Shown here piece by piece: positions 9,114 to 16,803 of a stretch of 39,725 nt of DNA. The translations under genes were made by a program, and so were the position numbers. The DNA comes from Crocinitomix sp. (GTDB lineage: Bacteria > Bacteroidota > Bacteroidia > Flavobacteriales_D > Crocinitomicaceae). The stretch is from NCBI GenBank assembly GCA_030836155.1, contig JAURQI010000010.1, positions 1-39,725 on the forward strand. Direction: 5' to 3'. The notes beneath the pieces are model-generated. The model was given only the letters and a program-made list of their open reading frames with translations. It had not been told where the DNA came from and made no database searches. Every line of letters starts with the position of its first letter. Positions within the stretch are counted from its first letter, which is position 1.

Positions 9114-10193
9114 ATGGCTGGAAACTCATTTGGACATATTTTTCGATTAACCACTTTTGGAGAGTCCCATGGTGGCGCCATTGGAGGAGTCATTGATGGG
9201 TGCCCTGCTAATTTAGCATTGAATTTAGAAGAGATTCAGATTCAGTTGGATCGTCGCAAACCTGGCCAGTCGGCGATTTCCACGCAACGCAAAGAAACCG
9301 ATGAGGTTCAGTTTTTGTCTGGAATCAAAGACGGGGTTACTTTAGGCACACCAATTGGGTTTATCATTCCAAATAAAGATCAAAAGAGTAAAGACTACGA
9401 TCGTTTAGGTGAAGTTTATCGCCCTTCTCATGCGGATTATACCTATGAAAAGAAATATGGTATTCGGGATGTTAGAGGAGGGGGCAGGAGTAGTGCGAGA
9501 GAAACAGCTTGTCGTGTGGTCGCTGGTGCAATTGCTCAACAAATTCTTGCTGCGCAAGGAGTAACTATTTACGGATACGTCTCTCAAGTTGGAACCGTTA
9601 GAGTGAATAAACCCTATACGGATTTAAATTTAAGTTTAATCGATCAAAACCGTGTGCGTTGTCCAGACGCTGATAGTGCTGTGGAGATGGACAAAGCTAT
9701 CGTCGCGGTTAAAAAAAGTGGCGATACTTTAGGCGGAGCAATTACTTGCGTGATTCAAGGTATGCCCGTTGGATTGGGAGAACCTGTTTTTGATAAACTG
9801 CACGCCGATCTCGGAAAAGCAATGCTGAGCATCAATGCGGTAAAAGGATTTGAAATCGGTTCAGGTTTTACAGCTGCAGAAATGAAAGGAAGCGAACATA
9901 ACGATGCTTTTGTTGAAAAAGAAGGCAAAGTGGTCACCGTAACGAACTTTTCAGGAGGTGTTCAAGGCGGCATTTCAAATGGAGAAGATATTCATTTTAA
10001 AGTAGCTTTTAAACCCGTTGCCACCATCATGCAATCTCAAAAAACTATAAATACGGACGGTGAGGCCGTAGATTTTAAAGGTGAAGGAAGACACGATCCA
10101 TGTGTCGTGCCGCGCGCCGTGCCTATTGTAGACGCCATGGCGGCTTTGGTAGTCTTAGACCATTTTTTAAGAGCGAAAGCGGTTATTGTTTAA
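9114..10193 (+). CDS. aroC: Chorismate synthase
   Basis: A 359-residue enzyme of the last shikimate step, EPSP to chorismate, needing reduced FMN. The N-terminus [17 protein letters not shown], the [14 protein letters not shown] segment, the [21 protein letters not shown] block and the C-terminal [15 protein letters not shown] are all diagnostic. The ATG at 9114 is chosen over TTG at 9093, since the family starts close to the FGESHG motif and the TTG would overlap the mutase gene. No other aromatic biosynthesis gene is nearby; the 10-bp gap ties it to the upstream mutase. Confidence 0.97.
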   Translation: MAGNSFGHIFRLTTFGESHGGAIGGVIDGCPANLALNLEEIQIQLDRRKPGQSAISTQRKETDEVQFLSGIKDGVTLGTPIGFIIPNKDQKSKDYDRLGEVYRPSHADYTYEKKYGIRDVRGGGRSSARETACRVVAGAIAQQILAAQGVTIYGYVSQVGTVRVNKPYTDLNLSLIDQNRVRCPDADSAVEMDKAIVAVKKSGDTLGGAITCVIQGMPVGLGEPVFDKLHADLGKAMLSINAVKGFEIGSGFTAAEMKGSEHNDAFVEKEGKVVTVTNFSGGVQGGISNGEDIHFKVAFKPVATIMQSQKTINTDGEAVDFKGEGRHDPCVVPRAVPIVDAMAALVVLDHFLRAKAVIV

Positions 10194-10374
10194 TAAGAGA
10201 ATTGAAACGAGAAATTGGGGAGAAAAGGCCGAGGTGGAATTTACTTTTCATATGCTTTACAAACTCGAATTAGTGTATGGGAAATGGAAAGTCATTAAAA
10301 TGCGCAAAGATCATCCAAAACACAAGGAAATGGATCTTGAACATTTGGAGAAGCAATTTAATTTCGGATGTTAA
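10186..10374 (+). CDS. Short hypothetical ORF, possibly a gene remnant
   Basis: A 62-residue frame opening with TTG inside the end of aroC; an in-frame ATG at 10252 would leave only 40 residues. It is basic and aromatic in the middle ([15 protein letters not shown]) and has no recognised motif. It ends in TAA at 10372-10374, and the next ORF continues in the same frame two codons later. It may be a small protein, the tail of a decayed gene, or the 5' part of the following ORF broken by a stop. Weakly supported. Confidence 0.3.
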   Translation: MFNKRIETRNWGEKAEVEFTFHMLYKLELVYGKWKVIKMRKDHPKHKEMDLEHLEKQFNFGC

Positions 10375-10380
10375 AAGACT

Positions 10381-10911
10381 TTGAAGCTTGCCAATAAACA
10401 TATTAACACAAATCTAAAAGCCATCGAAGAAAACGGAAACGATGGTATTCGTGCTAAAGACTTTTTGCCAAGACAAATTCGGGAAGAATTGATTGAGTAT
10501 TTGCTTGCTAATGATTTAATAGAACGAGAGGATAATCCTGATGTATACTTTTTAACAGATCGAGGGTATGCAGCCATTGATAATAGCGAGTGGTATGACC
10601 GCGAATTAGAAGAGCGGTCTAACGGATCCCATGATGAATATGAAAAAAGAAGTTTACGTTATTCAGTTGTTCATGCTGAAAATGAACTTTTACCTGAAGA
10701 ACAAAAGAAGGAAGTTATAAAACCGTCTCGCAATGCACAATTATTGATTGTTTCAGCTTTTGTAATTATTGGCACTTATTTATTAAACGGCAAATTCAAT
10801 TTTCTAATACCGAAAAAAGAGCAACCTGAACTTTCTATTCCTCCAAACTTAATCTTTGAAACCTCTGGGGATACCATTTATTTGATTGAAAAAGAGAACA
10901 GGAAGAATTAG
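10381..10911 (+). CDS. Hypothetical protein, possible winged-helix N-terminus and one membrane segment
   Basis: A 176-residue frame with no Met codon in the first two thirds, so the start must be TTG at 10381 or the gene is a 3' fragment. Residues about 10-70 (IRAKDFLPRQIREELIEYLL, then a segment ending FLTDRGYAAI) resemble a small winged-helix or MarR-like unit. A charged linker leads to one hydrophobic helix (about 119-136), then a short C-terminal tail. It lies in the same frame as the 62-residue ORF upstream, with one TAA between. Function unknown. It is convergent with the VOC protein gene. Confidence 0.5.
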   Translation: MKLANKHINTNLKAIEENGNDGIRAKDFLPRQIREELIEYLLANDLIEREDNPDVYFLTDRGYAAIDNSEWYDRELEERSNGSHDEYEKRSLRYSVVHAENELLPEEQKKEVIKPSRNAQLLIVSAFVIIGTYLLNGKFNFLIPKKEQPELSIPPNLIFETSGDTIYLIEKENRKN

Positions 10912-10988
10912 GAAACAGATGATCAACAGAGAACGCAAAAGAATACAACCTTATATCTAAGTTGAAACCGCACCCTGCATAGAGTTCA

Positions 10989-12050
10989 TTACTTCACCCG
11001 ATTCATTCCCATCGTCTTCAACATCCATTTTGGTAGACGCTTACGTGGGTCACGCTTTTTCAGGTTAATATACCATCCTACACTTTTCATGATCGGTACT
11101 TTGTGTGTTTCTACAAATTCAATCCATGTTCCGTCTGGATCTTCGATATAAGAAAATCTTCCTCCAGCTTCGCCCATATCAAAGGTGTCGCCAGAATCTA
11201 CTGTAAATGGGAATCCTGCAGCTTCGCAATCTTTTTTTAACTCTTCCATACCTTGAATATCAAAACAAAGGTGGATAAAACCCCAATCTCCCCAGAAACG
11301 ATCTTCAAAAATCTTTCGTGGCGTACGATCAAGTGCTTGCACTAATTCGATGCGGGTTGGACCCAGTAATTCACTAAAAGGGCCTTCTCTGTCATCTTTA
11401 TGCGATAATAAAACACGACGATATTGGCGCTCACCAGACAATAGACTTTTAAAACAATCAAAAGCTCCAGTCTCATCATACTCAACCGTTTCATATTCCA
11501 ATACGTCACGGTAGAGCTTTAAAGAAGCTTCCATATCACTTACTCCGATTATCGTTCCGCCAACGGCACCAGTTTTTGCTGGGTGACCGGTATCCTTGAA
11601 CCATCCTGTCCCTTCTACGATATTAAATATATTACCGTTCGGATCTTCAACAAAATAATTCCATTCACCAGTCGGCGTCTGACTCAATTCACCTAAAATC
11701 GTAACTCCTTTTGATAGGTGATAAGCATAACTGCCTTTGACATCTTTAGATTTAATCTTGCAGGCATACAGACCTAAATCACCCAACTGAATAGCAAAAT
11801 TTGCACGTTCTGTTGGTCTGCTTGTATATTGCCAGATTTCAAATCCACCGCCACCTTCCATGCTTAAAGCAAGTGTCGCTGTGCGACTGTGAACTTTATC
11901 TCCAGTGTAACGCGTCATTAAAGGAGCATCTGCTGCATCCTCAAACATGCGCACATCAATACCAAACATCTCACGATACCATTTCCAAATCTCCTGAACG
12001 TCTGGAACGCCGATTCCCATTTGCTGTATTCCTGATATGATTTTTGCCAT
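10989..12050 (-). CDS. VOC (glyoxalase/dioxygenase superfamily) protein, two-domain
   Basis: A 353-residue protein with vicinal-oxygen-chelate modules. The N-terminal half begins GIQQMGIGVPDVQEIWKWYR and has FVEDPNGNIFNIVE at the end of its second module. The C-terminal half has GGTIIGVSDMEASLKLYRDVL, WGFIHLCFDIQGMEELKKDC and YIEDPDGTWIEFVE. In the second half the His of IHLCF and the Glu of WIEFVE are placed like VOC metal ligands. VOC enzymes include glyoxalases, extradiol dioxygenases and isomerases; the reaction here cannot be told. The frame extends upstream to 12236, but the ATG at 12050 starts the first domain and has a promoter motif 18 nt ahead. It is divergent from the repeat-protein gene. 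Confidence 0.8.
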   Translation of the reverse strand: MAKIISGIQQMGIGVPDVQEIWKWYREMFGIDVRMFEDAADAPLMTRYTGDKVHSRTATLALSMEGGGGFEIWQYTSRPTERANFAIQLGDLGLYACKIKSKDVKGSYAYHLSKGVTILGELSQTPTGEWNYFVEDPNGNIFNIVEGTGWFKDTGHPAKTGAVGGTIIGVSDMEASLKLYRDVLEYETVEYDETGAFDCFKSLLSGERQYRRVLLSHKDDREGPFSELLGPTRIELVQALDRTPRKIFEDRFWGDWGFIHLCFDIQGMEELKKDCEAAGFPFTVDSGDTFDMGEAGGRFSYIEDPDGTWIEFVETHKVPIMKSVGWYINLKKRDPRKRLPKWMLKTMGMNRVK

Positions 12051-12068
12051 TTTTCCAGTTATTTGGCG

Positions 12069-12102
12069 CAAATCTAATGAATATCTCAATTGAATGTGCA
12101 AA
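12069..12102 (-). promoter_or_regulatory. Promoter of the VOC protein gene
   Basis: The minus strand reads TAGATTTG (12069-12076), an exact TAnnTTTG, 18 nt from the ATG at 12050. TTTG (12099-12102) lies 22 nt upstream as a plausible -33 box. Its position excludes the longer frame starting at 12236. Confidence 0.55.
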
Positions 12103-12152
12103 ACTCGTTTAGAACCTGTTCCATATCTCCTTAGGTCTGGCTTAATTTTTGC

Positions 12153-12160
12153 TATTTTTG
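12153..12160 (+). promoter_or_regulatory. TAnnTTTG -7 element, apparently leaderless
   Basis: TATTTTTG is an exact consensus match and ends only 5 nt before the ATG at 12166. If transcription starts the usual few nucleotides downstream, the mRNA begins at or next to the start codon. No clear -33 box is visible. Confidence 0.5.
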
Positions 12161-12165
12161 AATCC

Positions 12166-12633
12166 ATGAAAAAGGGAATCTTACTTATTCTTTGCCTGAT
12201 CTCACTTAGTGTATCTGCACAAGTTTTTTTATACAAAGGAGACGGACGCTTTGATAGTGATATCGCCTTTACGATACAAAACGGAACGGTTTATCACGGA
12301 GAGAATCGGTTTAATCCAGTGATTTATTATACAATCTCTGATAATAAAGTGTTTTTAGGTCGTTCAACGATGGCTTTTGATTGTTTATACACCGTGAAAG
12401 ACAATAAAGTGTATCGGGGTAATTCAACCTTTTCTTCTGACGTTTTGTATACAATAGAAGATGAAAAAGTGTATCGCGGTAATTCTACGTTCTCAACAAA
12501 TTGTCTTTTAACTTTCGAGGATGATAAAATTTATCGAGGAGATTCTACTTTTCCGACCGACTTATTATTCACTGTTTCAGGAGAAAATGTATTATCCACG
12601 GCTTTATTAGCCTGCATTGTAGGTCCTTATTAA
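12166..12633 (+). CDS. Secreted 20-residue-repeat protein (beta-flower-like)
   Basis: A 155-residue protein with an N-terminal signal peptide ending near SVSAQ (residue 19). The mature part is about six consecutive 20-residue units, residues about 22-141, with consensus K-V-Y-R-G-N-S-T-F-x-x-D-x-L-Y-T-x-x-D. Each unit should form a beta hairpin, and the whole may close into a small radial or solenoid beta fold; the pattern recalls the 4-fold beta flower domain from Bacteroidota, though I cannot confirm that by search. The start at 12166 is preferred to 12094 because the signal peptide begins there and a promoter motif precedes it. The DUF819 gene follows after 19 bp. Role unknown. Confidence 0.7.
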   Translation: MKKGILLILCLISLSVSAQVFLYKGDGRFDSDIAFTIQNGTVYHGENRFNPVIYYTISDNKVFLGRSTMAFDCLYTVKDNKVYRGNSTFSSDVLYTIEDEKVYRGNSTFSTNCLLTFEDDKIYRGDSTFPTDLLFTVSGENVLSTALLACIVGPY

Positions 12634-12652
12634 TCCATTTTAGCAAGAGCAC

Positions 12653-14323
12653 ATGAAAAGATTTTTGACATTAATTGCTTTTATATTTTTAACTGTATCG
12701 GGCTTTGCCCAAATGCGCCAAGCGAATGGTGCAGATGTAGACTCCTTATTCCATGTGGTAGACTTTAATGATTTAGAATCGCTCTATTACAAAGAGGAAA
12801 CACCAGCCTTAAAAATAACCTTTACAGATATGGATAGCTCCATTGTTTTGTATGATGGGGATACGACTGATTTAACCACGGATGCTGCGATTATCTACAA
12901 ACCGAAGCGTGGAGACCATACGTTAACCGTTTGGGATACTTGTGACGCTTGTGATGATCGAAACAAAGTAACAAAGACCTTCAAGATAAAGTCAAGCCTG
13001 CCTTGGATTATGAATGATGCCACTGTTTTTGGTGTCCTCATGATTGTATTATTCATCGTTTTCCGAACAGCGAGCAGCTCTAACCCGGGATTAAAAAAGT
13101 TCTATCGTATTGTTCCTGCTTTATTGCTCTGTTATTTTATTCCAGCGGGATTAAATTCTGCCGGTATTATATCTTCTGAAGAATCAAGTCTCTATTTCAT
13201 AGCCTCGCGTTATTTATTACCTGCCAGTTTAGTCTTATTATGTTTGAGTATTGATATACCCGCCATTAAGCGTTTAGGTTCAAAAGCGATTATCATGTTC
13301 TTTACCGCAACCGTAGGTATTGTAATCGGCGGTCCGTTAGCCTTGTGGTTGATTTCACTTATCGCACCTGAGGTGCTGGAGGGCGAGATTTGGAGAGGGT
13401 TGTCAACGGTTGCAGGTTCTTGGATTGGTGGAGGTGCTAATCAAACTGCGATGAAAGAGATCTACGGAGCAAGCGATACGCTGTTCTCAGCAATGATTGT
13501 AGTTGACGTATTTGTTGCGAATATTTTCATGTCCATTTTGCTTTTCGGAACGGGCATGAATAAAAGGATTAATAAGTTCTTTAAGGCTGACGATTCTGCG
13601 ATTGAGGCGTTAAAACAAAAAATGGAAAACTTCCAAGCCAGTGTTTCCCGTGTCGCCGCTTTTCAGGATTTAATTTTTATGCTTGGTATTACCTTCGGAT
13701 TGGTTGGTTTAGCTCATTTATTATCTGATAATTTAGCGCCTTTTATTGACAGTGGTTTAAATGCTATGCGCACGCCTTATAGTGTTGAAATGGCTTGTCA
13801 AGGCATTGCTTTTGAGGATATAAGCACTTGGAAAGATACTGCTGCAGACCTTATGGTTTCTTTTGGAAGTGGATTCTTTTGGTTGGTGGTGTTCTCAACG
13901 ATTTTTGGAGTGATTTTATCTTTTACAAAATTCAGAAATTTTGAGGGGGTAGGTGCATCAAAAATGGGTAGTGTTTTCTTATATGTTTTAGTGGCGACGA
14001 TTGGTATGAAAATGGACATCATGGAATTGGTGGCCAATTGGGGGGTATTTAAATTCTTATTGTCAATCGGTTTGATTTGGATTTTCATTCATGCCTTGTT
14101 CTTATTTGTTGTGGCGAAGCTTATTAAAGCACCTTTTTTCTTTGTTGCTGTTGGTAGTCAGGCTAATGTAGGAGGAGCAGCATCTGCTCCGATCGTGGCC
14201 GGAGCATTTAGTCCATCTTTAGCACCTGTAGGTGTTTTACTAGCTGTTTTAGGATATGCGGTTGGTACATTCGGCGCCATTCTCTGTACAATTTTGATGC
14301 AGTGGATTTCGGTAGGTGGATAA
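12653..14323 (+). CDS. DUF819 family membrane protein with secreted N-terminal domain
   Basis: A 556-residue protein. A signal peptide (residues 1-19, ending SGFAQ) leads into an extracytoplasmic domain of about 100 residues that looks Ig-like (SIVLYDGDTTDLTTDAAIIY, then DHTLTVWDTCDACDD). From about residue 120 there are roughly ten hydrophobic helices with DUF819 hallmarks: SRYLLPASLVLLCLSIDIPA, GSWIGGGANQTAMKEIYG, and near the end VGSQANVGGAASAPIVAG. The paired Gly-rich N/Q loops suggest a transporter. The substrate is unknown for the family. The N-terminal extension is not part of the core family as I know it. It sits between the repeat protein and the DUF1573 gene, with gaps of 19 and 12 bp. 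Confidence 0.85.
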   Translation: MKRFLTLIAFIFLTVSGFAQMRQANGADVDSLFHVVDFNDLESLYYKEETPALKITFTDMDSSIVLYDGDTTDLTTDAAIIYKPKRGDHTLTVWDTCDACDDRNKVTKTFKIKSSLPWIMNDATVFGVLMIVLFIVFRTASSSNPGLKKFYRIVPALLLCYFIPAGLNSAGIISSEESSLYFIASRYLLPASLVLLCLSIDIPAIKRLGSKAIIMFFTATVGIVIGGPLALWLISLIAPEVLEGEIWRGLSTVAGSWIGGGANQTAMKEIYGASDTLFSAMIVVDVFVANIFMSILLFGTGMNKRINKFFKADDSAIEALKQKMENFQASVSRVAAFQDLIFMLGITFGLVGLAHLLSDNLAPFIDSGLNAMRTPYSVEMACQGIAFEDISTWKDTAADLMVSFGSGFFWLVVFSTIFGVILSFTKFRNFEGVGASKMGSVFLYVLVATIGMKMDIMELVANWGVFKFLLSIGLIWIFIHALFLFVVAKLIKAPFFFVAVGSQANVGGAASAPIVAGAFSPSLAPVGVLLAVLGYAVGTFGAILCTILMQWISVGG

Positions 14324-14335
14324 AATCATTTAGGG

Positions 14336-16210
14336 GTGGAGAAGAAGGTTCATATTTTTGCTTTGAGGTCATTGATCGTTTTCATGCTGTTAGGTGCATC
14401 TGTTAACCTCTATGGTCAGATTCAAGTCAAAGAACCTGTCCGAGATTTAGGTGATATCTTCGAAAAATCTGGTCCGGTTACCATTCAATTTGAGTTGTTT
14501 AACCCTTATCGTTCCGATACGATTAGTATTGTTGATATTGTGACTTCATGTGGTTGCACGGCAACTCTAGCTTAAGATACGTTGATTATGCCTCGATCTT
14601 CCGTTAGTTTAGACGTAAAATATGATCCGAAAAACAGACCGGGTTTATTTGTCAAAAGTATTGAATTAACAACCCCAGCGGGGGTAACTGATCGGCATAA
14701 ATTCTATCTGAAAATTTTAGGTAATGTTATTCAAGAATCCTTTACTGGAAGAGAAGTTGCGGGTGAATTAAAGGATTATCAAGTAGCTCCTATTTATTTT
14801 TATCCAATTACATGGTATGATACATCATATTTTAATTTGTCCTACCTCGAAACATTTGTAAATGATTTAACTTATGAGGTTGACTATTATCAATTCACGA
14901 CGATAGGGATTGATGTTTCTGTTGCTGATCAAGGGGCAGTTGAACAAATTGCTCCACAATTAGAGCATCTCCGAAAGAAGGTTCAATTTGCCTTTAATAA
15001 AAGAGGTTATGCCAATACCACGGTGTTTTTTGAAGAACCGCACATCATTGAATCGGATAGTTTACCGTCATGGGCAACGGGGGCAATGCGATTATATTCA
15101 AATAATTTTGATGCACCAAATTTAATGGAGAGCGAGATTGAAGTTTCCGCGACTGAAAATGTCAAACAGGAAAAAATGTTGATGGAATATGAGCGTTTTG
15201 CCCTGCCTGAAGTGGAAGAGATATTGGATGCGATAAATTTTGAAACAATTGAATCTAAATTGTTTTTAAGCGGTGAGTTAGATTTAGAAGGTCAAATTCA
15301 TATGCCTTGGAAAAAGAGTGATAAAGTTCGTGCTAAAACAGCTAAAAAAGTCAGAAAAGCTATCCAAAAAGAGATTAATGAAAGGACGGGAGCAAAACCT
15401 AAGGATGTACGCATAACGATTGATGCATCCATCATTCAGCCTGACGATAAATACAATTTCCTGCTTTGGGATCAGGCCGATCGCGAACCGCTGGAACATC
15501 TCAAATATATTATTAAACCCGAAGAAGTTATTCCTCCTTTGCTGCCGACTTATCGACAGTTTTTTAAACCTGGATTGAGTTTAGATACCAATAGTCGTGA
15601 TTTCTTACATTTTTGGAATAGTTTGATTTTAAATGCCAGAGCGGAGAACCCTGTTCAGTTATTGTTAAACTGCGGTTATGTTCATACTGAAGATGGGGTA
15701 GGTCAAACTTGGAAAGAAGCATTAAAAGAACTAAAGATTTATTTGTCTAGACGATATAGCGTAGAGGCAAATACCGAATTGGAAATCATTTTACAATTGA
15801 ACCAAAGGGGACCACGTTTTGATGGAGCTGGGGAATTAAAATTGAATATGGATGAATTAAATTATATCAATATGATTCCACTTGTTCATCATCGTTCAGA
15901 TGTTCGTGTAGTAACACCATCACCTTATCAAGTCAATTTTGACCTTTATTTTAACGGAATAGATAAAGGCGCATTCGGACTTCAGCGCTTTGTAGCTGAT
16001 TTAGCTAAAATGGTGCATAAGTACGGTTATGTGGAGCTACGGATGGAGTCAAGTGCGTCTGAAATTGAATTAGACGAAAAATTATCGAACAAATCTATAG
16101 CCTATTTACGTTTATGGGAAAGTCAAAAACGGTTGCTAGAATTAATGGCTTACCAGTTGATTGATCCTAATCGAATTTTGTTTACAGATGAATCGGTTAT
16201 TGTTCAGTGA
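14336..16210 (+). pseudogene. DUF1573 domain protein gene interrupted by one in-frame TAA
   Basis: Two frames of 79 and 542 codons lie in the same reading frame, separated by a single TAA at 14573-14575. The first starts at GTG 14336 with a signal peptide (ending NLYGQ) and enters a DUF1573 domain up to the hallmark SCGCT. The second resumes as DTLIMPRSSVSLDVKYDP then KNRPGLFVKSIELTT, which is the second half of the same domain. One base change (for example AAA, CAA or GAA to TAA) explains the break, and the remaining 1.6 kb is fully open. The C-terminal region (KYGYVELRMESSAS, SQKRLLELMAYQLIDPNRI) loosely resembles OmpA-like peptidoglycan-binding repeats. An ATG at 14588 could allow a non-exported downstream product. 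It could be a recent pseudogene, an assembly error or readthrough. Confidence 0.75.
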
Positions 16211-16301
16211 CCAGCTTATGATGGCTCGTTACCTGTCCTAAATTATAGGGATTACCATTATTTGAGAATAATTCCGGATAAGTATTTAAAACGTTAAAAG
16301 A

Positions 16302-16799
16302 ATGAAGAACTTATTATTACTGCTATTTATTGGTGTTTCGGCCATAGGTTGGAGCCATAAATTTTATGTTTCAATCGCCGACTTGGCTTGGGATGCAGAA
16401 AATAAGCGTATTGAAGGCTCAATGAAGCTGACGGCGCACGATGTTGAAGATATGTTAGCCAATAAATTTCAGCGATCGATTGATTTAGAAAATGAGCCGG
16501 ATAGCTCAGAGGTTGGTCGGTATTTAAAAACTTACCTTGCACGGAATGTAGTAGTTAAATCCGACGGTCAGCAAGCAACGCCAAATTATATTGGAAAAGA
16601 AATAACTATGAGAGGTGAACTCTTTGTATATTTTACATTCACCAATGTATTAAACCCCTCAGCCATTTCAATAACAAACAAAGTATTGTTTGAGTTGTTT
16701 CCTAAACAACAAAATATTGTGCATTACGCGTACAAAGACCAAACGAAAAGTGTAACTTTAGTGCCCTTGAAACCAGATGGAAAAATCGAATTTGAATAA
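16302..16799 (+). CDS. DUF6702 family protein
   Basis: A 165-residue exported protein. Its signal peptide ends near GWSHKFYVS, where the conserved H-K-F-Y-V-S start of the mature domain matches the DUF6702 family common in Bacteroidota. The mature part is beta-rich with LAWDAENKRIEGSMKLTAHDVE and an even alternation of strands. Function is unknown; the family is regularly found upstream of M1 aminopeptidase-like genes, as here. The frame ends at 16799, 4 bp before the peptidase ATG at 16804, so the two are probably co-translated. Confidence 0.85.
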   Translation: MKNLLLLLFIGVSAIGWSHKFYVSIADLAWDAENKRIEGSMKLTAHDVEDMLANKFQRSIDLENEPDSSEVGRYLKTYLARNVVVKSDGQQATPNYIGKEITMRGELFVYFTFTNVLNPSAISITNKVLFELFPKQQNIVHYAYKDQTKSVTLVPLKPDGKIEFE

Positions 16800-16803
16800 T
16801 CAC

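Noticed and set aside
10372-14575. Reassignment of TAA to a sense codon, given two in-frame TAAs inside likely coding sequence
   Set aside because: TAA is the normal stop of many clear genes here (the phosphohexomutase, aroC, the LytTR regulator), so general recoding is excluded.
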